Shown: positions 1-14,763 of the stretch, in pieces
How the letters are laid out: each line of letters begins with the position of its first letter
Position numbering within the stretch: the stretch's first letter is position 1
Assembly (NCBI GenBank): GCA_023079485.1
Contig: CM041085.1
Coordinates: 91,957,115-92,021,114 of the forward strand
Direction: 5' to 3'
Source: Archilochus colubris
Taxonomy: Eukaryota; Chordata; Aves; Apodiformes; Trochilidae
Length of the DNA stretch: 64,000 bases
Translations under genes and position numbers: made by a program
Notes under the pieces: generated by a model
Told to the model about the DNA's origin: nothing
The model's input: only the letters and a program-made list of their open reading frames with translations
Databases searched by the model: none

Positions 1-2939
1 TTTGCTCATTAAAAAATAAAAGCCAGAAACTGTCATAACAGACATGGGATAGAGCTTAAAATTTGGAGGGCCTGGAGCTGCTTATCTTTATGTTACCCTT
101 AAAGCCCTGCTACTTGTTAGGCAGCCAGAGCAGCCACACAGCCCTTCTAGAAAGGCACGGGTCACAGTCAAATATGTTTGCCAATCCCATACAAAACATG
201 TATCATCTCTTGTTTAGTAACTTAGGAGCATACAAATGTCTTGTTAACTACATTGCTTAAAGATATCAGACATCTATGTTTATGAACCTGAATCACTGTC
301 CAGACAAACTAATTGTGAAGAAGCCATAAGGGAAATTTCTTTGCAAATATTTATAAAGGATGGCTCACTATTTATGGCTGTTGCTACTTTCGTGAGTAAA
401 CAAGTACTCTGTGTGTAATTTAGATACAATAAATAGTGTCAATATTTAAATACTGGTAGAAATACACATGAAAACTGTGTAATTTCATGTCTAAGTATTA
501 ATAATAAAAGGTACACCTCACAGTGTGTACATGAGCATAAGTGCATGCACACAAGAAAATTCTGTCAGCAGAAAGTATATTCTTGGACATCCTAATCTAG
601 TGCCTTTTCACACATGCAGAAAAGGAAGTTCTTCTGATTTTAACATACAGTATCAAAATACATTAAATACCATACTCTAAGTCACATACTTAGAAAATCC
701 ATTTGGGATCAATAGGTATCTTTTTTATGCAGGAATTAATGCATTTATTTAGATTTCTAAATTTATTTTTTAAAAAAGTAACCAAGGTTTTTTTAAGTGT
801 AAAATAGCCTGGTTCTGCAGAACAAAATGGTAATTACCCTAAGTTTGCTCGGGTACTGGAGGTGGTGAGGACTCAGGACTTTTAGTTTTTAATAGCTTTC
901 ATATAAAGCTGGCATATAGGATATTGGGGTGTTCACTCAAGCATTGCTATTTTGGGTAACCAGACCTGATGACATACTGAAATGTCTTTCTTTTTGCCTT
1001 CCACAGGTTCTCATTTTAAAATACTACATGTCTTAAGCTAAGAGTGCTCGGCATCTCACAAAACAGAGTCCTTAAGCAGCACAGTCATACAGTTGCATTT
1101 CATTATGCTAACATTAACCATACACTTTTCAGACTTGGTATCAATTTTATACTGTTCACATGTTACAGTGGTTTGCTGGTTTGTTGCTTTTGCTTCACAG
1201 TGAGAGGCCAGTTTACAATATTGCACAACTGGCTTCCCCTTGGTAAAATGAAACATACTGCAGGCTTGTGCTACGCAATCAACCCAGTATTGCTTTCCCA
1301 TTGGGCTGTGTTTCTGATCTGCCACATCAGGGTTATTGGAGGCCTGAGCCCCTCTGGAGCGGTGCCTGCCAACTGGGCTGAGCTCTGTCAAACCCGTGCG
1401 GCGACTTTCTGAAGCGCTTGTCTGCTGTGAGGGAGGCTCCGTCCACACCGAGGCTTTCGCCCAAACCAAATGGATCAAATTGAAAGCAGTTGTAATTTGG
1501 AGTGTAAATCATACATCAAATAACAGAACTTCAGTTTGCCTGTCATTTTTCAAGAGGAAAATGTGCATAACAGGTATTTTGCTGAGAAACACGGACGTAG
1601 GGTTTAAATAAAGAGAATTCTTGCTTCAAAGGAAGCCTGGAACTTCATTTGAGAAGTTATACTTTATCATTAAGATTTATATAGGTATCCAAAACAGTTT
1701 GTGTCTGCAAATTCTGGAATGATTTAAAATAGATTCCAGTCAGAGAGAAAGGCCCACCTCAGACTGGTTTCCACACTCTGTGACTTGTGGATCTAAAAAT
1801 TTTGCATCTCAGTGGGAAATGTCCTTTACCTCCTTTCACACCAGATGAGTCTGTCAAAGGTGAAGAATGATACCAAGAAGACTCTTTCCAGCCCAATGTA
1901 TTTTTCAGTCTTGTTTTGCTTTATTACATTTTTAAAACAGTTCCTCAGGTTAGACACCAAGCTTTATTCTCTATTATTGCACTAATTTTAAAATGATACT
2001 ATTTTGTCTGCAGGAATAATGAGAAAAAGTCATTTGGGATCAGCTGTGGATATATGGCCCCTCCTTTACTCATGCTCTCATGGGGCAGATTAGTCATATG
2101 TTGGTTTAACACATCCCTACAGGCAATGTCTTATTGCTTAAGGTTCAGAAATATGAATAATAAAACTAGGCCATAAGCTATTTAGCTTGCTAGAAATTAA
2201 ATTTAACAGCTTCAGCTCATGAATCCAGCTGTAAAAGTACATACAGGCATTAAATTAATGGGAACACATGGAAATCTACAAGATCATATTCCAGAGGAAC
2301 CGAATTTTGTGTTTGTCTTACCAGATAATCTAGTAAAACTAGTCAAAACAGATGGGTTTTTCTCTAACATTAAACTTTACATTCCACTAACAAAATCCTT
2401 CTATGAACAAACTTTACTGCTGCACAATATTTATAACCCTGACTTGTCCTTCTCTCATAAAAACACCAAATCTCTAAACAACTTCCTTCTCCCTCTAGCA
2501 AAAAAGTCATGTACTTATAAAGGATTAATGTGCACAAGGGGTTATCTTTTTTTTTCCCCAAGTAAACTGATTTATCCCACTAAAGATATTGTATTTGTCT
2601 ACAAACTACTTCTGTATATCCTTAAATCATGACAGCCACAGCAGTTTTGATATGTTATGATATGAGAATATATCCATATAGACAAAAACTAGTGACTGAA
2701 ACTTTGCATCTCAAAAATAAACTGTGGAAGGAGTTTATTCTTTTACAAAGTAGAGATGTTGTTGTTACTGACTCTATATAGAAAGCATTCAAAAACTGCA
2801 GAATAAAATCCCAGGGCAAATGCAGAGGGTTTCACTGACATCTCTGCAAGGTACATTCAAGCCTTTTGTGGCAGAAGTAGTTTCAAGTAGGAAATTCCTC
2901 TATTAAGTTCTATGCCTATTCTTAAGACATTGATAAATG

Positions 2940-3215
2940 AGGCAGTAGAGGTGATAATGTAGGAGGCTTCATAGAAAAGTGAGCTTTCCAGGGAAGTGGC
3001 CAAGTTATCATCCCTGAAGATATTTAAAAGGCATGAAGATGTGGTGCTTAAGGACATGGTTTAGGGGTGGACTTCACAGTGTTAAGTTTATTGCTGGAAA
3101 TTAAAAGAAATTATCTTAAAAGGCTTCTCAGATAAAAGACCAAAAGACTCTGAAGTAATCTTAGAGGTCTTTTCCAACCTTGATGAGTCAGTGATTCTAC
3201 GTTTCTATAATGAAT
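2940..3215 (+). mobile_element. CR1 LINE 3' fragment (old, diverged)
   Basis: The stretch shows the typical CR1 3' region on the + strand: GGAAGTGGCCAAGTTATCAT, CCCTGAAGATATTTAAAAG, GACATGGTTTAGGGGTGGAC, then AGAGGTCTTTTCCAACCTTG and a degraded tail (GATTCTACGTTTCTATAATG). About 40 extra bases interrupt it near 3100-3140. It is 5'-truncated, as most CR1 copies are, and its divergence suggests age. Confidence 0.75.
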
Positions 3216-6200
3216 ATCTCAATGAGGACACATTGGAGAATAACACAAAGGGAGGTTAAGAGCAAAAGGAAATATTTAGCAGCTTCACTTTCTTCAGACC
3301 CTACATGTAACATCTGCACAAAAGCCAAACACTCTGTCATTACATGGGATTTCAGGATTTCTCTTTGTATGAAGAAAATAACATGCTTTTTCTCCCTCGG
3401 GGCAAATCTTAATCCTCCTTCTGAGGCCAAGATGATTACTTCTGTACTGCATTTGGGTTTGGCAGCACAAGTCAGGACAACAGACTTCGATGGCACATCT
3501 CTGTCCAGACCAGTCCACCAGTAATGTCTAAGAATGGGAGCCAGGCCAATGACCAGCTGCTAGCCAGCTCTCTTCCTTCCTTCCTTTTGGAGAATACTCC
3601 AAAATAGAATTTTTGTGCTTACTGATCCCACGGTCCCACCCCCAAAGATAAACTGCTAACAAAGTCTTGGGTCATAGCTTGAATAAGTCAGTTGTCCCTT
3701 GTTGCCCAGATATGCTTTGTATTATTATTGCTAGCCAGCCTTTTAGAAGAAAGTTGATTTCATCACAGCTACATATCTATCAACTTTATTGTCTTCTGAC
3801 ATCATCCCTCACACCCCTATATAGCTGTTGCTAGGTGACATGCTACCCATTGTGAAATCACAGATGAATAAGTGTTGTTCAAATTATCATGGTTTCTGTC
3901 TTTCAGCTATTGTATATGGCCTTATCTTTTGTAGGGCAGAAATGGAAAGGCTTAGTTGTGTCACTATACAAGGAAGCAATTAAGTCTTCCTTTAAAATTA
4001 TGATCTGATTCATATTCATATTAAAAATGTGCATATTTTTGCACACGTGTTTTGTTTACAACAGAGTTATATAATAAGATACCTCTTTATGTACCTATTA
4101 AGATACAAGTACAACAGGTATAAGGTCTAGCTGGCAAGTAACCTGTCTCATGTGTTGTAATCCAGCAGTTATACAAAGAAATCAGATAGTGATGAATAAT
4201 TAAACCTGCTTCCAAGTAAAACTCTTTAATTCCAGATAATGTCAACTGGGTAAACACTTGTTATATTTTTAAGATTTCTATTATAGCTATATTTTCATGC
4301 ATATAGACACTAGTCCTTCTCAGAATTCTGTCAAACTCTACCTTCCATGATATTTTATGTAAAGATAATACTCCCTGCTACTTAAGAGTTGCCCAGATAT
4401 GTACTGAAATGTTTCGCCTGCCATGACATTCATCCTTGGTTTTATGCTATAGGGGAAAAATGTGACATACTCAATTTGAACCTTGGTTAAAAAGTCATAC
4501 TTTTCTGATTTGTCATGATGACATGTGTTAAGAATCAAAGGAATCATTTGCTTTCTTAATGATATGGGAATATAATTTGAAGTTTGTTTTTAAAAGCTGA
4601 TTCACTGTTTTCAGATATCATTCCTCAGGAAATATGTTTCAAATTATAACCCTCCCCCCTCTTTTTCTCTCAGGCTAGCTACACAATCTATTTAAGCAAG
4701 ATTTATTACTTTTTTTTTTATAATGATATTTCTCAAACACCTTCTTTTCTTAGTTTCCATTTTTGTTTTATGTAATGCATAGATTATGTAATATGTGTAT
4801 GTAATTGTGTATTATGTAATATGATTTGCTTATGTAATATGCAGAATATAGGCCAGTTATTGTAATGATGCCCAATTAATCCTGAATATGCATCTCACTG
4901 ATTGTTGACTTCATTCACTCTCCATTTGTATTCTCATAAGGCCAGATCATTGGTGTTACTCATCAAGACTCATAAGATCCACTGGCAGTAAAATTTTCAT
5001 ATTAGCTTAACAACTACTTAATTCTTGTATTCTACATTGTACAAGCTGCACAACAATTCATGACAGTACATTCCAGATAAACCACATTTTTTAATATAAT
5101 ACAACAACTATGCCCCTTAACAGACCATTAATGCTTCTACAGAAAGATCTCAAGACTGCCTGGGCAGACTAGAGGATTAATAAGAATAAGAGTGGTGAAT
5201 TATTCATCATGCAGTGAATCCACTCCTTAATTTAGCTGACTGTTTTACATCCTACAGTAAAAAAGACACTTGAACTGCTTTTCCCTTTTCCATATAACTC
5301 TTTTTTCGGTGGAGTCCTCATCAGTGGAAAAATTTCATTTCTTCTAGTTAGAACTTTACCTTCATCTTTGGACACCCCACCTCTGCTCCTCTCCTCTTTA
5401 AAAAAGGGCTCACCTTATTCCCTTTGTACCATATCACTGTTCAAATACTATTGCAATGATTTCTCTCAAATATCTAATCACAAAAGACAGAGATTAGTTC
5501 TTGGCTTTCTTAAAAGGTTTTCAGCAACACATCTGCTCCTTCATAGCTATGCTAATTCATGAAAACTTGTCATGACACAGATAAACAGAGAACTGCAAGA
5601 GATTTTCTACTCTGCCTAAAGCATTTTTCTAGATGTCTAAAAGACACTGGGATGAATATTTTGCATCATTTTTTGTCAGCTGAAGGTGTTTAAAAGCTGA
5701 TTACTTTCTGATTACATTTGCCTTCCCATATTTCTGCTCTCTTGTCATTTTGACAAATTGGGATAGAAAAAAATTTATGTTTGGATGGATACAGTCAAGC
5801 TCACGATAAACATGCAAGCATTGTTATATTTTTGTATGGTCATAATTAGCATTCATATATATTAGCTGAATGAGCTCTTACTGGAAATAATTGTTTTAAT
5901 GAAAACAAAATAGTTCACAGGTATAATCAAATTCCTTTAAAACTAGTCTTCTGTGAATTAGCATTCTGTGAACTTTCTGTCTGTACTATAAAAAAACATA
6001 TGAATCAGATGTGTAAACTGTGAAGCACAGCATCCTGTCTGTGACAGTGGCCAGGACAAGGTGTTTTACACAAAGGTGCAAAAAATTCTTACAGTAGGCA
6101 GATGTTGGATTATTTCTCCATTAAGGAGCTCTCATCCTAAGCCTTAATACTTAGAGATCGTCTGAAGCCCTAAAGGACAAAGTTTTATTTTCATTCCAGA

Positions 6201-7773
6201 ACTTTTCTGTAGTGTTTCACTTAGTTTTGACATTTGAGAGCGTTTGTTGTGGAGCAGAGGCAGGAACTGAATTGTGTGGGCTCCAGATGTAGGTTCAATG
6301 TTGTTTCCCATTGTTGAAGCAAAATGCAAGAGCAAAATCTGCTCAGAGCAACTGAAATATTAAACTGCTTAGTTGTTAGCCTCTGGCAAACACAAAGGAG
6401 CAAAACATAGCTAGAAAATTACATTTCTCAACAGTTTAGAAACGAAATTGATATTCACCAGGACAACAGTTCCTTACTTCAGGCTGTTCTGCTGCTGAAC
6501 TCCAAATTCTTGCTACAAGACATGGAGATGTCTGCTTTTAGAAAGAGCTGGACAAACATTTGTAACGGAAAAGCTTTGGCAACTTAAATATAGTGGCTGC
6601 TGCTTCAGGTACAGATGTACCATGGGTAACACCACTGTGTTTACAATGGGAACACAAGTTCATTGTCTCCTGAACATATGTGGTGACAACAGTAAGGCAA
6701 GGAGCAGGAAATGGATGTTAATGAGGCTGGAAGAGCTCAAGTCTCTCTGGGACCAATTGCAAAAGAACGTTAAAGCTTCTCTTCCTGGCTATCACACACT
6801 GGAATAATTCTACTACCTCTGTGGCCTCTCCTGTCCATGCTGGGTCTTCTGGTGACCCATGGTGATCTGTCACCCTTCTCTCTTGTCCTTTGAAAGGCTC
6901 ACTGCAAGAGAAGTATAAGAACTCAGACTACAGCCAATAACACTGTGGTACCTTACATCTTTGAAAGCTCTCCTCTTGAAATCTGAATTACAAATCCGAT
7001 TTATAGTAATTCAGGCATTGGGTCAAATTATGTTCCTTAACGTTGTATGATACACCTCAAAAAATGCAATGGGAGTTCTGTATTTGTAGGAGAGGAAGAA
7101 AACTTTGTACAACAACAATACAGAATAGTTTTAAGTCCAAAAGTCTATTTACCTCTTGTCCTCAAGATCTTGTCCTTAGATCTTTAAGCTTATTTCTGCA
7201 CTAGGACCAGTAATACTTAAAGGTCAAAGAAAAGTCATAACTCTAACACCAATGTATTACTATAGAATTTAAAGAAAATACTCTCTGCATTGTTTTTAAT
7301 TCCTTATTACTCAAATTCCTGGCTGTACAGTGATCCAGTGTCAACATTTGGTTTGGCATTTAGGATTCTCTCCTAGGAAATGAGAAGTGTCGGTTCAACG
7401 CTCTGAAGGCTTCTCGAATTCTGACTCAGAAACTTCATGGCTATTTCTCTGTGCTTGATGTTTCCCAATGGCCAAACTTCAGGGGCTACCTGTTCCACAT
7501 GTAGACATAATGCATTGCATAGAAGAGACACCTAAACTTACTTCATCACAGTAGAGAAGCAAGTCTGTACCGAAGCTGATGCGAATAAGCCCCTAAAGTT
7601 GATGTGGACACCTATCCTTTCATCACTGACTGCATAAAAATGCATCTTAGGTAGGCTAAATTTCTCTAGAGGCTCATAAATGCTGCAATGACTAATTTAA
7701 AGGCCTAAAGTATGAGGTCCATACTTATTTTAATTCTCTGCAGTCTCATGCAGGTAGTGTTGTACAGGTTTGT

Positions 7774-8254
7774 TGTGGTTTAACTCTGGTAGGCCCCATA
7801 CAGCCACTCACTCCCTCTGAAATGGAGGCGAGAATCACAAGGGTAAAAGTATGAGAACTTAATTTGAGATAAATACAGTTAATAAGGTAAAGCAAATCTG
7901 TGTACTCAACATAATAAGGAATTATCTCACTACTTCCTATTGAGAAGCAGGTGTTCAGCCATTCCCAGGAAAACTGAGCTTCATCATGCATAACTGTTAC
8001 TTGGAAGACAAGCACCCTGACTCTCAACATCAACCTGTTTCCTCCTTCTTTCCCCAGCTTTTACTACTGAGAAGTGTCATATGATGTGGAATATCCCCTA
8101 TCCCAGCTGCATCCCCTCCAAACTGGCCCACTCACTGGGAGGACATGGTGAGAAATAGAGAAAGCTCTAAAACATGGGTGTGTTTGCAATGCTCTTTTCA
8201 TTATCTCCATCCCACCCAAAACATTAACTCTATCCCTGTTGTACTAGGACCACA
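7774..8254 (+). mobile_element. Solo LTR of an avian endogenous retrovirus (degraded)
   Basis: The stretch begins TGTGGTTTAACTC, continues through CCACTCACTCCC and GGTGTTCAGCCATTCCCAGG, and ends with ATTAACTCTATCCC and ...CCACA. These are landmarks I recognise from a widespread bird ERV LTR family, probably ERVL-like, in + orientation. I see no internal gag, pol or env next to it and no clear target-site duplication, so it is most likely an old solo LTR. The short minus-strand open frame across its start is not a gene. Family assignment is from memory. Confidence 0.7.
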
Positions 8255-11200
8255 CCATCACATTTGAAAGCCACTCTCTGCAATCAGAAATATGAGAAAA
8301 TTGCTGATTAACTTTAAAATTTTGCTAATTCTTGTTTTGTCACATAACTCTATGAGCTGACATTAAATCTGGAGGTCTACTGTGTGAAACAAACCTCTTC
8401 TTATCCTGGTATACAAACATCTGCTTTGGAGGTGAATAGTGTTTTAAATTGCAGAAAGAAATCACTAAGGGCAGCATGAAATGCTTGATACTGCAAATTA
8501 CATTCTTGTTGTGAAAAAGAATAATATTCATTATCTTTCACACGATATTGCTTAGGAAGCACCATGGCTTCTTAAATATAACAAAAATTATGTGTTCTGC
8601 TTCACAATATGGCATCAGTATTTTAATTCAAAAGTATTATTGATCCTCTGCAATGACCCAGATGAAACTTACAGATACATTTTTGTTTGAGATGCTGTGG
8701 ACTCAAAGTGCTTATTATTGCAATTGTAACATGAGGTAGTGCACATTACATTTTTATGTAATTACATCTTGTACTAGTGACAAAGAGAATGATGATGTCA
8801 AAAAGCTAGACTTTCTCCAAGTGTTTTACTTTATTGTGGTAGTGTTACCAGTGTGCTGAAAAGGGAATCTCTGAATGTCTGTACCATTCCAGTATTTCCC
8901 ATGTCAGCCTTTCCTCTAGCGTTACACTATTCCTTGGTTGAGGTCTTTGCTACTGAAGCCAAAAAGCCACAATCCTTTGTCCTAATTTATGCATGCTACC
9001 AAAGAGTATTTTAGATCACAGGACACAACTGAAAACTGCAATGACTCTGAAGTTAAATACAAAGAGAAATGGAAGAAATATATGATGCACATATTTAATG
9101 GATGATATCAGATTATTTTGTATTATGGTCCATGTGATTTTTGCTTCTATTCCACATTACCCACTATTTCAATTTACTTTTCATCATTTAATATTGAATT
9201 GTCCAAATGTTTTTGTTGTGTTGATAATTTAACAACTGCATTCAATTCATTTTAATTATGCATTGTTTAAGCAAAATGATATGTACTGAATTGGAAAACA
9301 TCGAACTGTTATATTAAACACAAGCTTGAGCAATCACACACTTTATGAGAAAAAATAATAAATTGCTTGGTCTGTTCAGTAATACCTCTGCCTTTTTTAC
9401 TGTTTGGTTGCCAAATTAGGAAAGTGCACCAGAAGTTATCTTCTCCATTTATTTTTGCTCCTAGGTTGGCTAATACTGGTGTCAGAAGAAAAAGAAAAAT
9501 TCTAGTGACAGAAGGGTCTCTGTTCTAGAATTTAAACCATTACTATTGCTCTGGAATAACTTAACACCAGGGACATAGCAGTTGAGTAATTTAAAAAAAT
9601 ATAACTATATGGCAAATGCCTAAATAAATCCCCATTCCAAAATAAACCAAACGTTTGTTCCTGCTATGCTCACAGAATATTTTTTGTTCATGAACTTAAT
9701 AGCTGAAGAATAAAACCAAAAAGAGCAGAGAAATCTAACTTTTGTATTCATATATTCTATGTACATTTGTGCTTTTAGTAGATAATGTCTAATTTTCACT
9801 TTCTGGAAAAAAATTAAATAAAGAAATTGCACATTAGATATCACAACATTAAATCCTATAGTTTATAAAAAAATAACAAACAAGCAAGGTAGCAACTAAT
9901 CAATCTCTCTTTTTCTTGGGACTTCATTGCCTAAATATACATTTCCCTTGATTACCTGGGCTCCCCAGAAACACTCCAGTTGTACTCCTTCTACTTCCAC
10001 CTCCTGAATGCTGAACATGCATCAAGCTCTGCTAGCCTGGAGGGACACACTGTCTAGTTATGTCTTTATCTACCTGCCTCAAAACTATTGCCACATAGCT
10101 TTTAACAGATAAAAATTTTTCTGCAGTATACAATGAGATAATATATTGGTCTTTGTACCTTCTATTTCTACCTTCCCTTTCAACCCATTTCTAGTTTCCC
10201 TGGTGACTTTTTCCCCGAAGTCAGCAACCAGTCTGCTAAGTTATATTCATTAGATATGAATATTTCCCTGTCTGCACAGGTAGAAATCACATATAGAGCT
10301 GAATGAACTGACAACGTTATGGATTTAATAATACTAGCAGGTATGGAACTCATCTGAGTAAATGTAGCTAATGCTAATGTAGCTATCTACACCTGAGTAG
10401 TTACCCCAGCCCCGTTACTGTCAGCAGGGAGAAAAATGCTTAGATTAGAATATGGCTAATTTAATTCTAAAATACATGTTTAAAATAAATTGGAAGAATT
10501 GCTCCCTAAGAGAACACAGAAAAGATACAGGACTTTAACTCCTTTTTCCTGTTTGGAAAGCACTGTCCCCAGAACACGGTGCAGGTGCACTTGTCAGGTG
10601 GTTATTTTGTGCTGTTTTGGTTAAACTCTGATAAATGCTCTGTATTTGAGCAGAAATGGATATAGTAGAAAAATTGTCCCAGTATCTCCTATTTCAGTAA
10701 ATATTTCCTAAAAATGGTTTATGGCTTTTCTTTGTACTAAGTGATGTACAAGGGTTGTCTGCTGGAAGAGCAAAAAAACTGGTCCCCCTGACAATCGCAT
10801 TTTGCTGGCTCTTGGTAACACAAAGGGAGAGAGGAAATCAGAGTTTATTGCATATGACATCTTATAATCCATAAGAAATCACATCAGTATTTATTGGCAG
10901 AAAAGACTGAGTGGAGATGAGAGGGAGATACTAACTGCATCTATGTAAAAAACAGAAATGGAAACATAGTCTGTGTAACAGTAGGCAAAATACTTCCATT
11001 CAGGAATTGGGTCCTTGCTGCTCCTATAATGTTGAGTGGGGGGGTCAGGTGACTGTGATGAAGAACTTACAGCCTAAAAGATGGAGTCAGACAGGAACCA
11101 TGTTTGGTTCATCAGCATTTCTGTCATTTATGGAAATGCCTCAAATTACAAATATGATTCATAAATAAGCACTTTCTGCTACAATCCTCTGCTGTCTCTG

Positions 11201-14200
11201 CTATGCCTCATAACAATTATATGTAGCTATGTACTACTGGCACTTTGGAGACCACCCAAAGGGCTACAGAGTACCATTCTCACCAGTGAGAAGGTAATGT
11301 CCTTCATAAACATCTTAAATTAACACTCCTTATGGTACATCCCTTTCTTTTATGACTCTGTGTATAGCTGCATAACTGCTGCAGGAATCTAGGCCTAGGC
11401 TCACAGAATTTTGTTCTTTTCTATTTAATACTGTCTATTAGTATGAGAATGAAATTAAAATGTTTCAGTTGTTTTGTTTGTGTTTTACATTGTAAACCAG
11501 TTGGCAAAAAAACCCTGCCATCTGATTGAACGAGTGAATGAATAGAAAAGAACAGGATCCAACATCTGGCAAAACGTACTTGGACTTTCTTCTTGAGTCT
11601 GTTTCAAACACCAGGTGTCTATCACCTGGGGTGTAGTCTTACTTTGGCAAAGTAAATCTATTACTAACTCTCTGAAGAATGCTGTCTCTGAATGATGCTG
11701 CTGCTAATGGAACACTGATTTACTGCCACAACTGTAGAGAACCTTTTTTAACATTGTGTTACACTTCCCATCAATTTAGATCAACCAGACCTACCATATG
11801 TGAGAAGTTATCTGCATTTTTCTCCAATAAAACTGAAATGATGAAAGCTTTGCTTTCCCTGAGGTATGACCCACTATTGGTAGCCCCATTGTTTTTCCTT
11901 TAGCCCTCATCTTCTTTGTCAGGGCTGGAGCATATTATCCCTGCAATGCTTGCCAGAATTCTATGGCTTATTTGTTGTTTGAGACTCACCATATGTGTCT
12001 TTGATCCTTGCCTAGTAGGCACCTTGGCTGCTTGCCAGTTTGGCTCTTATGATTATCAGCAGTATGAATAGTTCCCTTGCTTCTGATTCTGTCTTTCTTG
12101 CTGTCATCAAATCACTCTTTAAACAACTTTCTTATTTTCTTTTAGATGCTTTACCATGCCTCTCTTGGCCAAAGTTTTGTGTTACACTGCAGGAAATCCA
12201 GCAGCTTGGTTTCCACTCCTAATGATCTGATGGCCAATTACCTGTGTAATTGCATGGGGACAGAAACATCTCTCATGGTAATAGTTGAAGTTTCTCTGAA
12301 TATTACATAAATTTGCTTCTTCTCCTCCTCTCTTAGGCATGGTGGCATGGCTCTTATGAGAGATTATTTCTTTTAGTGAAAACATTCACTTTAATAAGCA
12401 TTTTAAAACCTTTGACCAGAATACAGTGTGAGCCAGCAACAATGATAGATTCAGAGGAGTATCAGAATGTTACATAATTTTATGAGACAGATGGAAAGCC
12501 AAAAGTCAGTCATGAGAAATTTCTATTTGCTAGTCTGATGTAGCACTAACATAACTGAGTCCTTCCATGTGTTCTAGTAAAGTGGAGTTGTTCCAAAACG
12601 CCAAATACTGTTGAAAAAACATAAGGAATCAAAATAAGGAACAGCACAGGGCATGTAAAGGTCCAGATCATGAGAGGCCTGTATGCTGTTGCAGAAAGAT
12701 CTACCAGACGTCCTCATTATTCTTTACATGATTTTGCAAAAGCTTAAATCAGTAAATATACTGGTACTACCAATGAAAGTAGACAAGGTTAAACAGCATA
12801 TTGCACCAAATTTACCTTCAGATTAACTCACAAAGTAGGGTGGACTAAGTTTTTACCCCCTTCAAGCAAAGAACAGAGAGCAACCTGATTATACCTGCCT
12901 AAAATGCACTCTTCCTGGAGCTACTTTTACATTGTGCTGTCCCATTCGTTTAGAAGAAACAGTTTGATCTAGCTCTAAAGGTTTTGACACATGGTGCTTT
13001 TTCAAAAGATAAATTATCATGTCCACCCCCCAGAATGGGAGTTTCAGATGACTGCATTTTATTTATATGTCTCCTGCTTCTAAAGCATCTGCATTCATGG
13101 AATTAGAAGCACTAGTTGAAAAATTCACAGCTAAATTGGCAAGGGTGAAAAACAAATTTTGATTTCAGGGAGCATGAGAGGTGCAACAGAAAAAGCAATG
13201 AGGGGATGTTGCATGAGAACACAGATTATTGGGGATTACTTTACAATCTATGTCTGACATATACTGTCTGCCCAACAACTCTAGGATTTCAGTTAAAGAT
13301 GCTCCTTTTCAGCATATCCAGAGGCACACAGTTTTCAAGAAGTTTGTATCAAATTGTGCACTCTAAAAATGTATAGAAAAGTGCAAAACAAAATTATGCA
13401 CCTCAGTAAAGTGCTTTTCTCTTCATGTGTATCATATCATAGATAAACTGCCTCCTGTTGGGAGAAAAAAACAGAAAGGCTTGCTACTATGGATAGTCTT
13501 TCCTCAATTTATCCCTACCTGAACAGGTAATATGACTAAAGTTAAGTATTCAGAGTCAGAACTTAATGAAACTTTAGTAGAATTTGCAACTGTGAAAATA
13601 TAAGAATTTTGACTACACAAATATTTTACTGGAAGAAGGCAGAATACATACGGCCTCATACTGTAGTCAGTAGAGAAACCCCTGGCAATTTTCTGTGGCC
13701 AAATTTAAAATTGCAGAGATGCCCACTAAAAATATTTTAAAATAAATTGTAAATATTTTATTTCTGAAAAGCTACTACCCTTGAAAAAGAAAAAAAAAAA
13801 TCACAGCATATGAATGAGCACACAGATTTGGTTTACAATGGCACTCAGGAACAGGGAGGCTTTGGATGCACAAAAGAGTTTGTAATGTAAAACAGCAAAA
13901 AGAAAAAGGTGATTTGAGAGCATCGTGTCTACCAGTAAATGACCAAAACAAGGAGATGGGTGCAAATCTGGTAACCTTTTGCAGAAAATGACAGGAGAAG
14001 GTCGTGAATTCAACAGAAAATCCCCATTACCCCGGAAAATGAACGATCCACAAACAATTTCCAATGCATACGGTATTTCACTTGAGAGTGTAAAGTTGGC
14101 TGACACAATGAAAGCTGAAGGAGATGACAAAATATAACCTGCTGCTTCTGAGAGCGCTGTTAAAAACCCAAAAGTATTCAATTTGCTACGTTCGAAGTTT

Positions 14201-14758
14201 CTGCTACCCGAATGAAAGGCGTAAATGCAAGCGTGCGATAGTCTCTGCCACCTGAATGGCGGAGTGACCACGGCGGGTTTTATTCCGCATCTTTTGTGCA
14301 GCCCCAGGATCCCACACAGGGTCCCACAGCAGCCCCGTCCCTTCTCGCTCCTCTCTCTCAAGCTTTCAAAGCTTTGAAACGAGTGACCCCCATTTCCCAA
14401 GGCCGTGCGGGCCGAGGGGCGGTACGGCTCCTGTCCCTATGCTTGAGCCTCTCCCGGGCTCTGGGCCCGCTGGGTCCCCGAGCCTCTCGGGGTTTTCTCC
14501 TCCCTCTCCTCCCGCAGTGGCAGGCTGAGACGGTGCCGGCCGAGCCCGCACCAACGCGAGCAGCCAGCGCTCAGCACAAGCGTCCGGGAAGGTGAAAAGG
14601 AGGCGGCGAGGAGAGGCGGCGACCCCGCGGCGCTCTCCGTGCGGGCCGCTCCCCCCTGCCTCCGAGCTCTCCCCCGTCCGCGGGCGGCGGCCGGCGGGCA
14701 GAGGCGGCGGTTGCCGCAGCAGCCCTGGGAGGGGGCGCGGCGGGGGTGCCGCCGTCCG

Positions 14759-14763
14759 CCAAT
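14759..14763 (+). promoter_or_regulatory. CCAAT box upstream of HMGCLL1
   Basis: CCAAT followed by CACAGG sits about 150 bases before the start codon, inside the CpG island and next to G-rich stretches (about 14729-14747) that could bind Sp-family factors. Its position suits NF-Y binding at a TATA-less promoter. This is motif evidence only. Confidence 0.45.

Larger units (their letters stand above)
1..14200. other. Upstream intergenic region, no gene seen
   Basis: AT-rich sequence without any reading frame that looks like a known protein or a spliced exon. Apart from the CR1 fragment near 2940-3215, the LTR at about 7774-8254 and a small CpG-rich pocket near 1330-1480, I see nothing I can name. 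In other amniotes the gene upstream of HMGCLL1 is BMP5 (from memory), so distal BMP5 or HMGCLL1 regulatory elements may lie here, but I could not identify BMP5 coding sequence. Confidence 0.6.

Noticed and set aside
2219..2632. 137-codon + strand open frame in the upstream region
   Set aside because: It has AT-driven composition, no recognisable domain, and no splice or promoter context. It is likely chance.
7746..8033. 95-codon minus-strand open frame
   Set aside because: It lies across the start of the ERV LTR and is an antisense reading of that repeat.
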